This document shows positions 1 through 6,407 of a stretch of DNA of 9,902 nt, in pieces. A program made the translations under genes and the position numbers. The DNA comes from Cytophagaceae bacterium (GTDB lineage: Bacteria; Bacteroidota; Bacteroidia; Cytophagales; Flexibacteraceae): positions 1 to 9,902 of the forward strand of contig CANHWS010000116.1 of NCBI GenBank assembly GCA_947464365.1, read 5' to 3'. The notes under the pieces are model-generated. The model worked only from the letters and a program-made list of their open reading frames with translations. It did not search any database and was not told the origin of the DNA. Position 1 is the stretch's first letter, and each line of letters starts with the position of its first letter.

Positions 1-1
1 C

Positions 2-151
2 ACTGGCCAGGTTGTATTGCAAGATCAATCCACCAGCCAAAATGGCCAATCAGATGCAAGTTATCAGCTGGGGCATTTGCCTAAGGGCGTTTATGCTTGG
101 CGGATCCAGCAGGGAGGACAAGTTTTTACAGGCCGTATAGCCTTGCAATAA
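2..151 (+). CDS. C-terminal end of a T9SS-secreted protein (type A sorting domain), 5' truncated
   Basis: Frame 2 is open from the window edge to a TAA at 149-151 and encodes about 49 residues. They end in a pattern typical of the T9SS type A C-terminal sorting domain: a short Leu-Pro-Lys-Gly-Val-Tyr turn-strand, then an Arg-Ile strand, Gly-Gly, and a final Thr-Gly-Arg-Ile-Ala-Leu-Gln strand. In this family the domain directs a Sec-exported protein through the outer-membrane type IX translocon, where it is normally cleaved. The body of the protein lies outside the window, so its function cannot be told. A strong terminator follows 122 bp downstream, so this is probably the last gene of its transcript. 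The sorting-domain call rests on the pattern and on its position at the extreme C terminus. Confidence 0.8.
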   Translation, partial: TGQVVLQDQSTSQNGQSDASYQLGHLPKGVYAWRIQQGGQVFTGRIALQ

Positions 152-272
152 CATCCCTAGCAAAGGGATCCAGATCGGTAGATTGGGTTACTAATCTGAT
201 GCTATTGATTGAATCCATAACCTTTGCGGGATGAGTCGGGATCGAGTGCCTAAGTCGATCTGCGAACTCCGT

Positions 273-311
273 AAGCCATGTCCTGCAGACAATGTGGGGC
301 ATGGCTTTTTC
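273..311 (+). terminator. Rho-independent terminator
   Basis: AAGCCATG (273-280) pairs perfectly with CATGGCTT (300-307). The stem can extend inward by about four more pairs, including wobbles (281-284 with 296-299). A run of T residues starts at 306 and is followed by CGTTTT. It lies 122 bp beyond the stop of the T9SS cargo gene and upstream of the next gene, so it should end the upstream transcript. Confidence 0.8.
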
Positions 312-430
312 GTTTTGAGGGCAGGTGTGGCGATGGTAACGTTAACTTGGTTGTTTTGCCATCTGTAGCCATTGACATATCCGATGCTGATCCCAAACTT
401 TAGCCAGATACAGAAATAAGCCTCTGCCCC

Positions 431-438
431 TACATTTG
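431..438 (+). promoter_or_regulatory. Candidate Bacteroidota -7 promoter box
   Basis: TACATTTG is an exact match to the Bacteroidota -7 consensus TAnnTTTG. It lies 38 bp before the ATG at 477, which allows a short leader. I could not find a convincing TTTG -33 partner at the usual spacing. The call therefore rests on the -7 box and its placement between a terminator and a gene start. Confidence 0.4.
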
Positions 439-476
439 TAGCATTACCAGCTCATCCGAATTCCGCTAATTGCCTA

Positions 477-1688
477 ATGCCCGATAGTAATCATTCAGCG
501 CATCTTTCCTTATTGCCTTGGCCGACCTGTGGCATGTGGCTAAATAGATGGTATTGGGCTAGCTTCCTGATCCTTTGTTTTATTGGCATAGGGACAAATA
601 GTTGGGCCCAGCAGAATAGCCTATTGTCAAATCCAGACCCTGTCATCCGAGGCTATGGTTTGCAGCTATTGCGCGGCTTTGTCCTAGGCCAAGGTAAGGA
701 GGTGGCTCACCTCGCTTATGAGCCAACCTTTGGTGCCCAGTTTGATATCATGCCACGCCACCTTATCAGCAGGCCATGGCTCAATGCCTACCACCACGCG
801 CATTTTGGCTACACGCTACTAGTTAATAGCAATGGCCCTAACAGCATCTTGGGCACCTCGGTGGCGGCTGCCATCTTTATGGAAACCCACGTCCTAAGAC
901 GCCAACGGCATAAAATCTTGTTCAGGGCAGGTTTCGGGCCAACATGGTCTAGCAGCCCTTGGGATCTTAACCGCAATCCGCTTAACGTCGCTATCGGTAG
1001 CACCATCACGGCCCTCTTACAAGGCAGCCTGACCTATAGCACTGCCATCACTCCTCAGCTTTGGCTACGGTCGGGCGTGGTCCTGACGCATTACAGTAAT
1101 GGCAGCTACACCATGCCCAATTATGGCCTCAATATGCCAGCCCTATCAGTTGGCCTCAATTATTATGTCCAGCCGCCATCGGACAGACGGCCCCCTGTTC
1201 CCAGAAACACAACAGCGTTATTCCAGCCGGATAGCCTACCTACTTGGCGCCACGAGCTAAAGGGATACGTAGTTGGTCAGCTCGGGGTGGCAGAGACGTT
1301 CCCGACCTCAGGACCAAAATACAGCACCATCATGCTGGGTGGATTTTTATCCTATCGGGTGGGCCTCAAGTCTGCGCTGACAGGTGGGGTGGAGTACATG
1401 TATAACAACACCATGAAACCCTTTTCGGAAACCGTGCCCGAATACCGCGGCAAGGACATCACCCGTTGGGCCGTCACCCTGGGCCATGACCTGCACATCA
1501 ACAAGGTCAATGTCCACACCCAGCTTGGTATCTACGTTTACAAGCCAATTGCCTACCAAGGGGCGGTTTATCAGCGCTTAACCTCCACCTACGAAATCAT
1601 GGATCGGGTACGGGCCGGCATCTCGCTCAAGCTACATGGCTTCAGTGCCGAGACATTGGAGGGGACTGTGGCGGTACGGGTGTTTTAG
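477..1688 (+). CDS. PagL-like lipid A deacylase / acyloxyacyl hydrolase family outer-membrane beta-barrel
   Basis: This 403-residue protein is probably an outer-membrane enzyme acting on acyl chains of lipid A/LPS. Residues 21-44 are hydrophobic and end Ser-Trp-Ala before Gln-Gln, a good signal-peptidase I site. The in-frame ATG at 534 (Met20) gives a more compact signal peptide and is a plausible alternative start. Alternating Tyr/Gly-rich strands follow, and the last residue is Phe, as expected for a BAM-assembled barrel. The key motif is His205-Tyr-Ser207-Asn-Gly, then Pro-Asn-Tyr-Gly-Leu-Asn219. In PagL the catalytic His and Ser have this spacing and a Glu stands 14 residues after the His; here that position is Asn. 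The protein is much longer than PagL itself but close to the usual length of Bacteroidota acyloxyacyl-hydrolase-like proteins as I recall them. It appears monocistronic. It could be a catalytically altered barrel. Confidence 0.7.
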   Translation: MPDSNHSAHLSLLPWPTCGMWLNRWYWASFLILCFIGIGTNSWAQQNSLLSNPDPVIRGYGLQLLRGFVLGQGKEVAHLAYEPTFGAQFDIMPRHLISRPWLNAYHHAHFGYTLLVNSNGPNSILGTSVAAAIFMETHVLRRQRHKILFRAGFGPTWSSSPWDLNRNPLNVAIGSTITALLQGSLTYSTAITPQLWLRSGVVLTHYSNGSYTMPNYGLNMPALSVGLNYYVQPPSDRRPPVPRNTTALFQPDSLPTWRHELKGYVVGQLGVAETFPTSGPKYSTIMLGGFLSYRVGLKSALTGGVEYMYNNTMKPFSETVPEYRGKDITRWAVTLGHDLHINKVNVHTQLGIYVYKPIAYQGAVYQRLTSTYEIMDRVRAGISLKLHGFSAETLEGTVAVRVF

Positions 1689-1744
1689 GGAGGGGATAAT
1701 TGGCGAGTGCCATCCTTGCCACTTACCAGATACTAGTCAGATCG

Positions 1745-1798
1745 GGCTAAGAAGTCCCCAGCTAATCCAGACCTCTTGCCATACTAGAGGTCTTAGCC
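1745..1798 (+). terminator. Hairpin downstream of the barrel gene, possible terminator without a T-tract
   Basis: AGACCTCT (1769-1776) pairs perfectly with AGAGGTCT (1786-1793) around a 9-nt loop. Outer arms extend it: GGCTA (1745-1749) or GCTA (1761-1764) can pair with TAGCC/TAGC (1794-1798). The stem begins about 80 bp after the stop at 1688. No T-run follows, so it may be a transcript-stabilising hairpin or an inefficient terminator rather than a canonical one. Confidence 0.35.
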
Positions 1799-1882
1799 AG
1801 GCTCACATTAACCTATTGTGATTTTCAGTACCGCTTTGCAAAAAGTTTTTCCCTTGCGATGCGCACATACATTTTTTCACTT

Positions 1883-1913
1883 ACTTTGCATCACAAAGCA
1901 CTCTGAGTGCTTT
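1883..1913 (+). promoter_or_regulatory. Operator/promoter-like palindrome A (ACTTTG-N5-CAAAG) with adjoining hairpin
   Basis: ACTTTG (1883-1888), five bases, then CAAAG (1894-1898) forms an inverted repeat. The left arm, in the context TTACTTTG, resembles a -7 promoter box, so a repressor bound here would block transcription. The right arm also belongs to a perfect 8-bp hairpin, AAAGCACT (1895-1902) / AGTGCTTT (1906-1913), around a 3-nt loop, so the two folds exclude each other. A related copy lies at 2095-2111. This copy sits immediately before the remnant of a winged-helix regulator gene, which is where an autoregulatory site would be. The functional reading is inference. Confidence 0.5.
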
Positions 1914-1920
1914 ATCCTAA

Positions 1921-2077
1921 GATATGTACCCGAAAGTCCTAGCAGAAGCAAAACATGTTGTCTATACCAAGTCGTTCGTAGGCCGTAAAGCGCTGACCTC
2001 CAATGATGTTACTCCAAGGTCGGTCGGCCTACATGGAGCATCTTACGGCTCTGGAAAGCCTTATCAAAGAACGGGGC
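1921..2077 (+). pseudogene. Decayed winged-helix transcriptional regulator (HTH_34-like), frameshifted
   Basis: Two overlapping reading frames together spell the C-terminal half of an HTH_34-type winged-helix repressor. Frame 1 (from 1924) reads Lys-Val-Leu-Ala-Glu-Ala, then a Val-Val-Tyr-Thr-Lys strand, Ser-Phe-Val-Gly-Arg-Lys-Ala-Leu-Thr-Ser (the wing) and Val-Thr-Pro. Frame 2 continues from 2015 with Gln-Gly-Arg-Ser-Ala-Tyr-Met-Glu-His-Leu-Thr-Ala-Leu-Glu-Ser-Leu-Ile-Lys, the usual final helix. The switch at about 2014 is a two-base loss or a one-base gain. The start of the domain, including most of the recognition helix, is missing, and the sequence just upstream (1912-1930) looks like its eroded remains. 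Neither frame is an intact gene. In this family small repressors often control adjacent membrane-protein genes, which fits the array that follows. Assignment is by recalled family pattern. Confidence 0.6.
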
Positions 2078-2094
2078 ATTTTTTTTGCCAACTT

Positions 2095-2111
2095 ACTTTG
2101 TGTCTCAAAGT
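2095..2111 (+). promoter_or_regulatory. Operator/promoter-like palindrome B (ACTTTG-N5-CAAAGT)
   Basis: ACTTTG (2095-2100), TGTCT, CAAAGT (2106-2111) is a perfect 6-bp inverted repeat with a 5-bp spacer. It matches site A not only in the arms but also in its surroundings: a CATTTTTT run upstream, CTTACTTTG at the left arm and TGCTTTAT on the right. It overlaps a TTACTTTG box that could act as a -7 element. The first membrane-protein start is about 180 bp downstream at 2294, so this is a candidate regulated promoter for the array. Between them (2112-2293) I see no credible gene; the ORF from 2116 to 2263 has no recognisable content. Confidence 0.45.
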
Positions 2112-2293
2112 GCTTTATGGGCCAACAGTCTGTCTCTTTCCTCGCTCACTACTGGATCACCGAATACAATTCTCCCCAAACCAGTTTTCCAGCACGATCC
2201 CAAGCCGAACTACCTTATCCCGTAGGCCCTGATATAACCACCTGCAAGTTGAGCCTACTATAGACGTGACCAGCTGACCAACCAAGAGAATAT

Positions 2294-3595
2294 ATGAACA
2301 AGCTATTAACAAAGGCATTAGCCAAAACCTTTGCGCTCCATGTGCTGGCCACCATAGTGATCTATGCAGTGCCCTTTCGCCTCAACTTCTTGGTGTTTCA
2401 CCTAGTTGTTTTGGTTTGGCTTTTGGGCACGAGCGGGCGGAGCAGAAGCCCCTACTTCTATGGTATTACAGTCCTGATGAGCATCATGGCAATAGGCTCA
2501 TTTTTGCATGAGTCATATTTACTACCCATCTTTTACCTGCTATTATTGCCCTATTGGGTGCAATCAGGCAGGTATGCCTTGCGAAACGTATATGCCATCC
2601 CCATCACATCATTGTTCAGGTTGCCTGCCATGTTCTCTAGGCTTTTCAACGCTTACAAAGTGTACCATAGGGCTGCTTCAAAGGGTAGTTGGCATCAGGT
2701 ATGGACAATAGGGTGGTTATGCGTTTTGGTAATTTTGCAGCTAGCACTTGTGATTTGGTTTAATGACATCAAAGCAAGCGACACTATCGATTTATACATA
2801 GTCAAAATTACACGTTGGGATATTGGGTGGCTTCCGTACACGCTAATACCCGTACAGGTATTAATTCAGCTTTTCATCAGGAATGCCTCTACTAGGTTTG
2901 ATACTTACTATAAAAAGAGATCCCAACCAAACCCTAAAAATCATCAGCAAGGTGGTATACTATACAAACTCAAAACCAATCGGTTTATTCATAGGTTGGC
3001 TTTTATACTGTTATTGGTTTTTCTGTTAGCACAAGTGACGGACTTGATTTTCCTATTCTATTTGATTGTTACAATTGTCTTCGAAACCTGGATAATAGGA
3101 GCAATAATCTTCGCTCATGGGCTTATAATCATTCTGTCCCTTATAATATCTAAGGAGCACAAGTGCATTAGCAAAAGGCCTAAGGCAAAAGAATTTCTTG
3201 CCCTAATTGTTGCTGGAGCCATCGCTGTTCACCTTGCGCTACCATATGAGCATTTATGGCTCCTATGGCTTGTAAAGTCAAAGGCTAGTCCTGAAAACAT
3301 CATTGAGTATATTCATATTAACGGAAAAGAGGGTTTCTTTTTTGAACCTCGTGGGCCATTAAGTTTAAAATTTATAGACGCTTTTGGCTATGACTCAATG
3401 GATAACCAATGGGGTAATCCAAGTGAATCATCTCTGTTAAGTTCTCATGAGCGATTATCAATCAAGTTTAATACAGATGAGTATCAAGGAACCTACTTAC
3501 TAGAGCAGCTCATCATTGATGGCCTTTTGGAACACCCTCAAAAAGATGAAATGATTGAGGCCCCAAGCACCAGTGATGCAGGTCAAGATGAGTAG
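2294..3595 (+). CDS. Polytopic membrane protein of unknown function, tandem copy 1
   Basis: A 433-residue protein starting with Met-Asn-Lys-Leu-Leu and a short basic N terminus. By eye there are about nine hydrophobic segments: roughly residues 12-29, 31-47, 53-69, 72-87, 136-156, 174-194, two or three between 233 and 285, and one at 302-326. A soluble C-terminal region of about 105 residues follows, with a Gly-Phe-Phe-Phe-Glu-Pro-Arg-Gly-Pro motif and a conserved Leu-Leu-Glu-Gln-Leu-Ile-Ile-Asp-Gly-Leu-Leu-Glu-His-Pro segment. I do not recognise a named function. The N-terminal half (Arg-Leu-Asn-Phe-Leu-Val-Phe, then a Ser-rich basic loop, then a Leu-rich helix pair) faintly resembles DUF4153/DUF4173 proteins; this is unverified. 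It is the first of three tandem paralogs, about 112 bp before copy 2. It is visibly richer in A+T than the flanking genes, especially in its second half. Confidence 0.85.
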   Translation: MNKLLTKALAKTFALHVLATIVIYAVPFRLNFLVFHLVVLVWLLGTSGRSRSPYFYGITVLMSIMAIGSFLHESYLLPIFYLLLLPYWVQSGRYALRNVYAIPITSLFRLPAMFSRLFNAYKVYHRAASKGSWHQVWTIGWLCVLVILQLALVIWFNDIKASDTIDLYIVKITRWDIGWLPYTLIPVQVLIQLFIRNASTRFDTYYKKRSQPNPKNHQQGGILYKLKTNRFIHRLAFILLLVFLLAQVTDLIFLFYLIVTIVFETWIIGAIIFAHGLIIILSLIISKEHKCISKRPKAKEFLALIVAGAIAVHLALPYEHLWLLWLVKSKASPENIIEYIHINGKEGFFFEPRGPLSLKFIDAFGYDSMDNQWGNPSESSLLSSHERLSIKFNTDEYQGTYLLEQLIIDGLLEHPQKDEMIEAPSTSDAGQDE

Positions 3596-3707
3596 GATCG
3601 AATCCATATAAGCACACCACACCCAACAATCATCACCACCATATAGGGCCTATCAATTAGTGGACAATCCATCCCGATAGGCCTCACATTACCAAACCGA
3701 AGTATAC
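3596..3707 (+). repeat. Spacer between copies 1 and 2, sharing blocks with the next spacer
   Basis: The spacer shares several blocks with the one at 5004-5099: ACAATCATCA, GGCC(T/C)ATCAATTAGT and TTACCAAACCGAA just before the ATG. The first spacer also contains an inverted repeat, GGCCTATC (3647-3654) / GATAGGCC (3676-3683), without a T-tract. The second spacer lacks the right arm. No Shine-Dalgarno sequence is visible; the leader before each ATG is A-rich. The shared blocks may be only duplication remnants or may include leader signals. Confidence 0.55.
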
Positions 3708-5003
3708 ATGAACAAGCTACTATCCAAAGCCTTAGCCAAAACCTTTGCGCTCCATGTGCTAGCAACCGCCATGATCTATGTCGTCCCCTTTCGCCTCAAC
3801 TTCTTGGTGTTTCACTTGGTTGTTTTGGTTTGGCTTTTGGTCACGAGTGGGCGGAGCCGTAGCCCCTATTTCTATGGAATAACAGTCCTTATGAGCATCA
3901 TGGCAATGGGGTCCTTTATGCATGAGTCATTTTTACTACCCATCTTTTACATGTTGTTATTGCCCTATTGGGTGCAAGCTAGCAGGTATGCGGTGAGGAA
4001 CCTTTATGCTATGCCCATTACAATATTGTTCAGGTTGCCGGCTATGTATTCTAGGCTATTCGGCGCTTACAAAGTGTACCATTGGGCGGCCTCCAAGGGT
4101 AGTTGGCATCAGGTATGGACAATAGGGTGGCTATGTGTTTTGGTAATTTTGGACCTAGCCCTGGTGATTTGGTTTAATGACGTCAAAGCTAGCGACACTA
4201 TCAATTTATACATAGTTAAAATTACACGTTGGGATATTGGGTGGCTTCCATACACGCTAATACCCGTACAGGTATTGATTCAGCTTTTCATCAGGAATGC
4301 TTCAACTAGGTTTGATGCTTACTACAAAAAGAGATCCCAACCAAACCCTGAAAATCATCAGTACGGTGGAATACTAAACGAGCTCAAAACCAATCGCATT
4401 ATTCATAGATTGGCTTTAGTGGTGTTAGTTGTTATTTTGTTAGCACTAGTGACAGACTTGGTTTTATTATTTTATTTTATTGCTCAAGTTATCTTCGACA
4501 ATTGGATTACCATAATCATCATGGCGTGGATTTTAATCATGATGTACCTCAATAAACCTAAGGAGAACAAGGACATAGACAAAAGGCCTAAGGCGAAAGA
4601 ATTTCTTGCCCTAATTGTTGCTGGAGTCATAGCCGTTCACCTTGCCTTACCTTATGAGCATTTATGGCTCTTATGGAATGTTAAACAAAAGGCTAGTCCT
4701 GATTACATAATTGAGTATATCCATATTAATGGACAAGATGGTTTCTTTTTTGAACCTCGTGGGCCATTAAGTTCCAAATTTATCAATGCTTTTGGCTATG
4801 ACTCGTGGGATAACCAATGGAGTAATCCGAGTGAATCTTCTCTACTAAGTTCTTACGAGCAATTATCAATCAAGTTTAACACAAATGAGTATCAAGGAAT
4901 TTACCTACTAGAGCAGCTCATCATTGATGGCCTTTTGGAACACCCTCAAAGAGATGAAATGATTGAGGGCTTTAGCTCCAATAATGCAAATCAAGATAAG
5001 TAG
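3708..5003 (+). CDS. Polytopic membrane protein of unknown function, tandem copy 2
   Basis: A 431-residue paralog of copy 1 with the same order of hydrophobic segments and the same C-terminal region. By eye roughly four residues in five match copy 1. Differences cluster in the first membrane segments (Ala-Met-Ile-Tyr-Val-Val instead of Ile-Val-Ile-Tyr-Ala-Val) and in the hydrophobic stretch at about 235-285. Conserved blocks include Arg-Leu-Pro-Ala-Met-x-Ser-Arg-Leu-Phe, Pro-x-Gln-Val-Leu-Ile-Gln-Leu-Phe-Ile-Arg-Asn-Ala-Ser-Thr-Arg-Phe-Asp and Pro-Tyr-Glu-His-Leu-Trp320. It starts 112 bp after copy 1 and ends in TAG 96 bp before copy 3, so co-transcription is likely. The reading frame is undamaged and differences from copy 1 are mostly conservative, which suggests selection for a working protein. 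Confidence 0.85.
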   Translation: MNKLLSKALAKTFALHVLATAMIYVVPFRLNFLVFHLVVLVWLLVTSGRSRSPYFYGITVLMSIMAMGSFMHESFLLPIFYMLLLPYWVQASRYAVRNLYAMPITILFRLPAMYSRLFGAYKVYHWAASKGSWHQVWTIGWLCVLVILDLALVIWFNDVKASDTINLYIVKITRWDIGWLPYTLIPVQVLIQLFIRNASTRFDAYYKKRSQPNPENHQYGGILNELKTNRIIHRLALVVLVVILLALVTDLVLLFYFIAQVIFDNWITIIIMAWILIMMYLNKPKENKDIDKRPKAKEFLALIVAGVIAVHLALPYEHLWLLWNVKQKASPDYIIEYIHINGQDGFFFEPRGPLSSKFINAFGYDSWDNQWSNPSESSLLSSYEQLSIKFNTNEYQGIYLLEQLIIDGLLEHPQRDEMIEGFSSNNANQDK

Positions 5004-5099
5004 GCAGGCACCAAAATACCCTACAATCATCATAAACCGATAAGGCCCATCAATTAGTAGATAACCTCTCCTGAAACACCTTACCAAACCGAAACAAAG
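5004..5099 (+). repeat. Spacer between copies 2 and 3, homologous to the preceding spacer
   Basis: A 96-bp spacer sharing ACAATCATCA, a GGCCCATCAATTAGT block (5044-5058) and TTACCAAACCGAA (5081-5093) with the spacer at 3596-3707. It leads into the ATG at 5100. No terminator is seen, consistent with read-through along the array. Confidence 0.5.
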
Positions 5100-6407
5100 A
5101 TGAACAAGCTACTATCCAAAGCCTTAGCCAAAACGTTTGCGCTCCATGTGCTGGCCACCATAGTGATCTATGCAGTGCCCTTTCGCGTCAACTTCTTGGT
5201 GTTTCACCTAGTTGTTTTGGTTTGGCTTTTGGGCACGAGTGGGCGGAGCAGAAGCCCCTACTTCTATGGCATTACAGTCCTGATGAGCATAATGGCAATA
5301 GGCTCATTTCTGCATGAGTCATATTTACTACCCATCTTTTACCTGCTGCTATTGCCTTATTGGGTGCAAGCAGGTAGATATGCAATTAAGAATCCCTATG
5401 CTATACCCCTCACATCATTGTATAGGTTGCCTGCCATGTTCTCTAGGCTGTTCAGCGCTTACAAGGTGTATTCTTGGGCAGCTTCAAAGGGCTTTTGGCA
5501 TGGAACGTGGCTTATAAGATGCCTTTGTATTTTGGTGATTTTGCAGCTCATCCTAATGATCTTGATTAATAATTTAGATACTAGCAATTCTATCGATTTA
5601 TTTATTTTAAGAATTAGGCATTTAGGTGGTGATTGGCCAAGTTATACCATTATACCCATACAGGTATTGATTCAGCTGTTCATCAGGAATGCCTCTACAA
5701 GGTTTGATGGGTATTATAAAGTGAAGCCCCTCCGATACCATCAATCGAGAAGTGGTCCACCTCCATTGACAATAAGTGAAAAAATGGGACCATTTGCTTG
5801 GATAATCCTGACAACAACAGTAGGGTTTGGTGCTACGGCAATAATACCTATCTTTCTATTTCTAATATTGTGCCTAATTGTGGCGATGTTTGATGACACA
5901 TGGATGAATGAATATATATGGCTAAATCTGTTTCTTGTTTGCAGCTACGCATTCATACTATACAGCACTTTGCCTGGACGATATAACCAATCAGTCACCG
6001 TACCAAGCTGGCAAAATTGGTATTCCCTACTTGTCGCCGCCATCATTTCGCTACTTATGGCCATGCCATATGAGCATTTATGACTAATCTATTTGATAAA
6101 AACCGAGGCAAGCCCAAGCAGTATAATTGGGTATGTAAAAGACAATGTGCACGGTGGGGGCGATTGGGGGCACACAACCAGCCCATTTAGCGAACATTTA
6201 TACCAAGTGCTCACTTATGAAACAGTCAATCAAAGGCTTGTTTCGGGCGTGGTTCAAAAACTAAAAGAAAGTAGAAATGAGTTGTCTTTTTCGAGCTGGA
6301 ACCGTGACTATCGTGGTACCTTTTTCTTTGAGCAGCTCATTATCGATGGCATTCTGGCACACCCAAGGAGGAACGTAATCCTTGAAGTTTGGTACAGCAG
6401 GTATTGA
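5100..6407 (+). pseudogene. Tandem copy 3 of the membrane protein, interrupted by an in-frame TGA
   Basis: The reading frame from 5100 runs 327 codons to TGA at 6081-6083. It then continues in the same frame, without a frameshift, for 107 codons to TGA at 6405-6407. Total length is 435 codon positions, matching the intact paralogs (433 and 431). The stop falls exactly where copies 1 and 2 have Trp (TGG) in Pro-Tyr-Glu-His-Leu-Trp, so a single G-to-A change explains it. The segment after the stop still matches the paralogs, including Glu-Gln-Leu-Ile-Ile-Asp-Gly-Ile-Leu-Ala-His-Pro, so the mutation looks recent. The first 135 or so residues are nearly identical to copy 1; from there the sequence diverges strongly in the middle membrane segments and C-terminal region. 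A truncated 327-residue product that keeps all membrane segments could still be made. A separate C-terminal product from TTG at 6093 is conceivable but unsupported. Confidence 0.75.

Larger units (their letters stand above)
152..476. other. Intergenic stretch with terminator and promoter-like box
   Basis: I see no coding region here. The stretch holds the hairpin terminator at 273-311 and, near its right end, an exact TAnnTTTG box at 431-438. A small palindrome, TAACGTTA, sits at 337-344 with no assigned role. The remainder shows no repeat or RNA gene that I can recognise. Confidence 0.6.
2294..6407 (+). repeat. Tandem triplication of a membrane-protein gene
   Basis: Three direct repeats of about 1.3-1.4 kb begin at 2294, 3708 and 5100. 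Each holds a gene starting with the same Met-Asn-Lys-Leu-Leu segment. The first 270-340 bp are nearly identical in all copies. Copies 1 and 2 remain alike throughout, whereas copy 3 diverges from codon 135 or so. Parts of the intergenic spacers are also shared, so the duplicated unit includes the leader. Confidence 0.9.

Noticed and set aside
809..1559. Minus-strand ORFs at 809-1009 and 1347-1559
   Set aside because: They lie inside the barrel gene on the opposite strand, with no signal or family motif.
1924..2263. ORFs 1924-2232 and 2003-2263 as intact small genes
   Set aside because: Each carries only half of the winged-helix signal and then runs into meaningless sequence through the operator-like site B. 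Together they fit a frameshifted pseudogene better.
2508..5517. Short + strand ORFs at 2508-2711 and 5314-5517
   Set aside because: They are the same alternative frame of two homologous membrane genes; their similarity simply reflects the duplication.
6081..6083. TGA read as Trp or selenocysteine (recoding)
   Set aside because: TGG is used for Trp throughout the window, no stop-proximal hairpin was apparent, and the paralogs have plain Trp here. An ordinary nonsense mutation is the simplest explanation.
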